Shown: positions 58,668-60,714 of the stretch, piece by piece
Layout: every line of letters starts with the position of its first letter
How positions within the stretch are numbered: the stretch's first letter is position 1
Origin: Flavicella sp964230805
GTDB taxonomy: Bacteria; Bacteroidota; Bacteroidia; Flavobacteriales; Flavobacteriaceae
Assembly (NCBI GenBank): GCA_964230805.1
Contig: CAXRIA010000038.1
Span: 1 to 60,714, forward strand
DNA: 60,714 bases
Direction of reading: 5' to 3'
Made by a program: the position numbers and the translations under genes
Notes under the pieces: model-generated
The model's database searches: none
What the model was told of the DNA's origin: nothing
Seen by the model: only the letters and a program-made list of their open reading frames with translations

Positions 58668-59726
58668 TTAAGAAAGGTAGTAATCTAGGGATTCTTTAAT
58701 AAGTTCCTCAGAAACTTTGCAATCAATTTTATATTTTTCAAGGGCCTCTAGTAAGACGAAATTGACTTGATCTCCCACATTTTTTTTGTCATGTTTCATA
58801 TAATCCAAAACAGAATCGTAATCCTTTTTTAAAATAGGAACCGTTCCGAAAAGAGCCAAAATATGATTTTTAATAGCTTCCATTTGTTCTTTTGGAAAAC
58901 CAAGTAAGTGGTGCGATATGTATACTTCCGTAATCATGCCTAAAGAAATAGCCTGACCATGTGTCAAGGTTTTTTTATGTGCTGACTCTAAAAAGTAGGA
59001 TTCAACCGCATGTCCAATGGTGTGTCCAAAATTCAAAATTTTGCGCAAACTACTTTCTCGCTGATCTTCGAGAACCACCTCGTTCTTAATCTCAACCGAA
59101 CGATGAATCAAATAGTCAATATTTTTTAAGCCATTTTCTTTTACATCTTCCCATAAGTTTTCATCGTAGATCAAACCGTGTTTGATGACTTCTGCAGTTC
59201 CCGAAATAATTTCTTCAGCGGGCACCGTTTCTAAGAAGTCAATATCAATAAGAACCATTTCTGGATCTGAAAAGAAACCAATTTGGTTTTTGAGAACACC
59301 CAAGTCAACTCCTGTTTTACCACCTACAGAGGCATCTACCATACTCAGCAATGTGGTTGGAATGTTGATAAAACGAATCCCTCTTTTGTAAGCAGAAGCC
59401 ACAAAGCCACCCATATCGGTGATAACACCACCTCCGAGATTGATCATTACACTTTTTCGGTCTGCTCCCAGTTCCGTCAATACATTCCAAAGATTTACAC
59501 AGGTATCCAGGTTTTTATTGATTTCGCCCGATTCGATTTCTACAATTTCAATCACCGCATCCGTAGCCAAAACTCCCATCAACTTTGGCAGGCAATGTTC
59601 ATTTGTATTTTCGTCTACCAGGATAAAAAGGGTAGAATGACTGTTTTCTTCAAGATATTGGTTCAGTTTCGAGTACGCATTTTCTTGAAAATGAACAGGG
59701 TAGCTCGTAGATTGAATAGATTTCAT
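58668..59726 (-). CDS. aroB: 3-dehydroquinate synthase
   Basis: A 352-residue NAD- and metal-dependent enzyme making dehydroquinate from DAHP, the second shikimate step. NLGGGVITDMGGFVASAYKRG, DASVGGKTGVD, AEVIKHGLI and NFGHTIGHAVES carry the NAD and zinc sites. It stands alone, 18 kb from the aromatic operon, and has no leader-like sequence. The ATG at 59726 gives the normal length; the longer frame adds a non-conserved stretch. Confidence 0.96.
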   Translation of the reverse strand: MKSIQSTSYPVHFQENAYSKLNQYLEENSHSTLFILVDENTNEHCLPKLMGVLATDAVIEIVEIESGEINKNLDTCVNLWNVLTELGADRKSVMINLGGGVITDMGGFVASAYKRGIRFINIPTTLLSMVDASVGGKTGVDLGVLKNQIGFFSDPEMVLIDIDFLETVPAEEIISGTAEVIKHGLIYDENLWEDVKENGLKNIDYLIHRSVEIKNEVVLEDQRESSLRKILNFGHTIGHAVESYFLESAHKKTLTHGQAISLGMITEVYISHHLLGFPKEQMEAIKNHILALFGTVPILKKDYDSVLDYMKHDKKNVGDQVNFVLLEALEKYKIDCKVSEELIKESLDYYLS

Positions 59727-59971
59727 AGGTTGTCCTTTGATGGTACAAATTAAAGCCAAAAAAACGAGATATTAAAACAGAATTTTTGTTGTCTTCATTA
59801 CATTGAGGTCCAACACACGTGACTCCAGAACCAATCAAGAAACAAAGAAAGATGGCTTGTTGAAAATGGTTTTAGAGCAATCTCACTATTTTATTCAGAA
59901 TTACCGTTTGTGACTTGATTGCGTGCAGTTGTTCATTGCTTTGATACAGGTTTCGTATTTACAAGGTATCT

Positions 59972-60007
59972 TCGGTGCTTTCGGTGCTTTCGGTGCTTTC
60001 GGTGCTT
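59972..60007. repeat. 9-bp tandem repeat, four copies of TCGGTGCTT
   Basis: Four perfect, uninterrupted copies (59972-59980, 59981-59989, 59990-59998, 59999-60007) lie 21 bp before the MAM-domain gene. A weak -33/-7 pair (TTTG 59940-59943, TATCTTCG 59967-59974) would put the array in the 5' leader. Copy number of such repeats can vary by slipped-strand replication. Confidence 0.9.
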
Positions 60008-60028
60008 ATGTAATAAAAAAAATGAATT

Positions 60029-60714
60029 ATGAAACAACAATTACAATTTTTAAAAGCACTTGTTTTTACGAGTCTCCTTTTTACGACTATGGATGGGTTT
60101 GGACAATGTGTTGACACGTTTCCTTCTCTCGAAGATTTTGAATCGAATTTGGGTGTTTGGCTTCAAAACACAGACGATGATATTGACTGGACGAGAAACA
60201 GTGGCAGAACTTCCACAGGAAATACGGGCCCAAGCGCAGCACACGAGGGGACTTTTTATGCATACATAGAAGCCAGTGGCAATTCAAACAAGACAGCCAT
60301 TCTTACCAGTTCTTGCTTTGACATCACTTTGTTATCAAACCCTGCATTGAATTTTAAGTACCACATGTACGGTCAAAATATGGGAAGCCTAGAGGTAGAA
60401 ATAGCAACGGATAGTGATTCGTATTCGTCTTGGACCAGTATTTGGTCAAAATCTGGAGACCAAGGAGATGTCTGGAGAGATGCTTCGATAGATCTTTCCC
60501 CGTATGCTTCTGACAATCCTCGTTTGAGATTCAAAGGAGTAATAGGAAATGATTTCATAAGCGATATGGCCATAGATGCTGTGCGAATTAGAGAGGCAAG
60601 TACAGAAACGGACATTGTCACATTTTCCTTTGCAGAACAAACAGAGGCAGCTACCATTGACGCCGAAAACCATACGATTGCCGTTGAAGTTTTTGGAGGA
60701 CTACGAACAAGTCT
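60029..60714 (+). CDS. MAM-domain secreted protein, 5' part only
   Basis: The frame is open from the ATG at 60029 to the window end (228 complete codons). A signal peptide ends GFGQ near residue 26. Residues about 28-190 form a MAM domain (ConA-like jelly roll): FESNLGVWLQNTDDDIDWTR, GPSAAHEGTFYAYIEASG and SCFDIT. A second module begins TDIVTFSFAEQTEAATIDAENHTIAVEV, which looks like the first of several repeated adhesin-type domains. Extracellular, probably type IX-secreted, adhesion or polysaccharide/protein binding is inferred. The size and any C-terminal sorting domain lie beyond the window. An ATG 7 bp upstream is out of frame. Confidence 0.85.
   Translation, partial: MKQQLQFLKALVFTSLLFTTMDGFGQCVDTFPSLEDFESNLGVWLQNTDDDIDWTRNSGRTSTGNTGPSAAHEGTFYAYIEASGNSNKTAILTSSCFDITLLSNPALNFKYHMYGQNMGSLEVEIATDSDSYSSWTSIWSKSGDQGDVWRDASIDLSPYASDNPRLRFKGVIGNDFISDMAIDAVRIREASTETDIVTFSFAEQTEAATIDAENHTIAVEVFGGLRTS

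Noticed and set aside
59972..60007. tandem repeat as a CRISPR array
   Set aside because: Copies are only 9 bp and directly abutting without spacers; no cas genes are present anywhere in the window.
59923..60114. 63-residue frame encoding GAF repeats
   Set aside because: It is the translation of the 9-bp DNA repeat in an incidental frame, stops inside the real MAM-protein gene, and has no family resemblance.

Overview
The window is about 60 kb of chromosome from a member of the Bacteroidota, most likely a marine member of the Flavobacteriia (family Flavobacteriaceae). The evidence is consistent. There is a PorP/SprF-family protein of the type IX secretion/gliding machinery and a complete-looking late mevalonate pathway. 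SecA is long and lacks a C-terminal zinc motif. Shine-Dalgarno sites are mostly weak or absent. At least twenty upstream regions carry the Bacteroidota -7 box TAnnTTTG, in the best cases exactly 19-20 bp downstream of a -33 TTG. A proteorhodopsin paired with a Blh retinal-forming enzyme points to sunlit surface water. The genus cannot be fixed from the sequence alone.

Layout. 1-3.3 kb: tRNA-Thr and an outer-membrane protein/lipoprotein pair. 3.4-6.9 kb: HMG-CoA reductase, a GYDIA-type GHMP kinase and a flavoprotein. 6.9-10.7 kb (minus): a metallopeptidase/propeller/barrel protein, a small protein and thiamine pyrophosphokinase. 10.7-14.7 kb: mevalonate diphosphate decarboxylase, mevalonate kinase, a UbiA prenyltransferase and a pseudouridine synthase. 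14.8-19.4 kb: mnmD, ilvE, nadAB. 19.4-24.6 kb (minus): beta-carbonic anhydrase with a SulP transporter, dnaN, PIN-PhoH. 24.8-28.0 kb (minus): an OppC-like permease and a tail-specific protease. 28.3-32.7 kb: surE, a small membrane protein, lpxB, comEC. 32.7-36.8 kb: a thioredoxin, a peptide transporter, PorP/SprF, gamma-carbonic anhydrase. 36.9-41.2 kb: the aromatic amino-acid operon behind a leader-peptide attenuator. 41.2-46.6 kb: rsgA, dtd, mnmA, menA and a Met-rich, probably copper-linked pair. 46.7-53.4 kb: fabH, trmL, an RsmB-like enzyme, recG, a methyltransferase, a cobalamin adenosyltransferase and a DUF2795 protein. 53.5-60.7 kb: secA, blh<>proteorhodopsin, aroB, a 9-bp tandem repeat and the start of a MAM-domain secreted protein that runs off the end.

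How the genes fit together. The mevalonate genes would supply isopentenyl diphosphate, carotenoid synthesis elsewhere would give beta-carotene, Blh would cleave it to retinal, and retinal would load the rhodopsin proton pump. MenA and the UbiA enzyme draw on the same prenyl pool. The SulP transporter beside a beta-carbonic anhydrase suggests bicarbonate uptake, which could serve anaplerotic carbon fixation.

The most striking regulatory structure is at 36.9-37.06 kb. A 21-codon reading frame with seven Phe and two Tyr codons in a nine-codon run is followed by mutually exclusive antiterminator and terminator hairpins. These lie just ahead of prephenate dehydratase, an aromatic aminotransferase, prephenate dehydrogenase and DAHP synthase-chorismate mutase. 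This is the architecture of classical ribosome-mediated attenuation, with codons for both end products of the operon.
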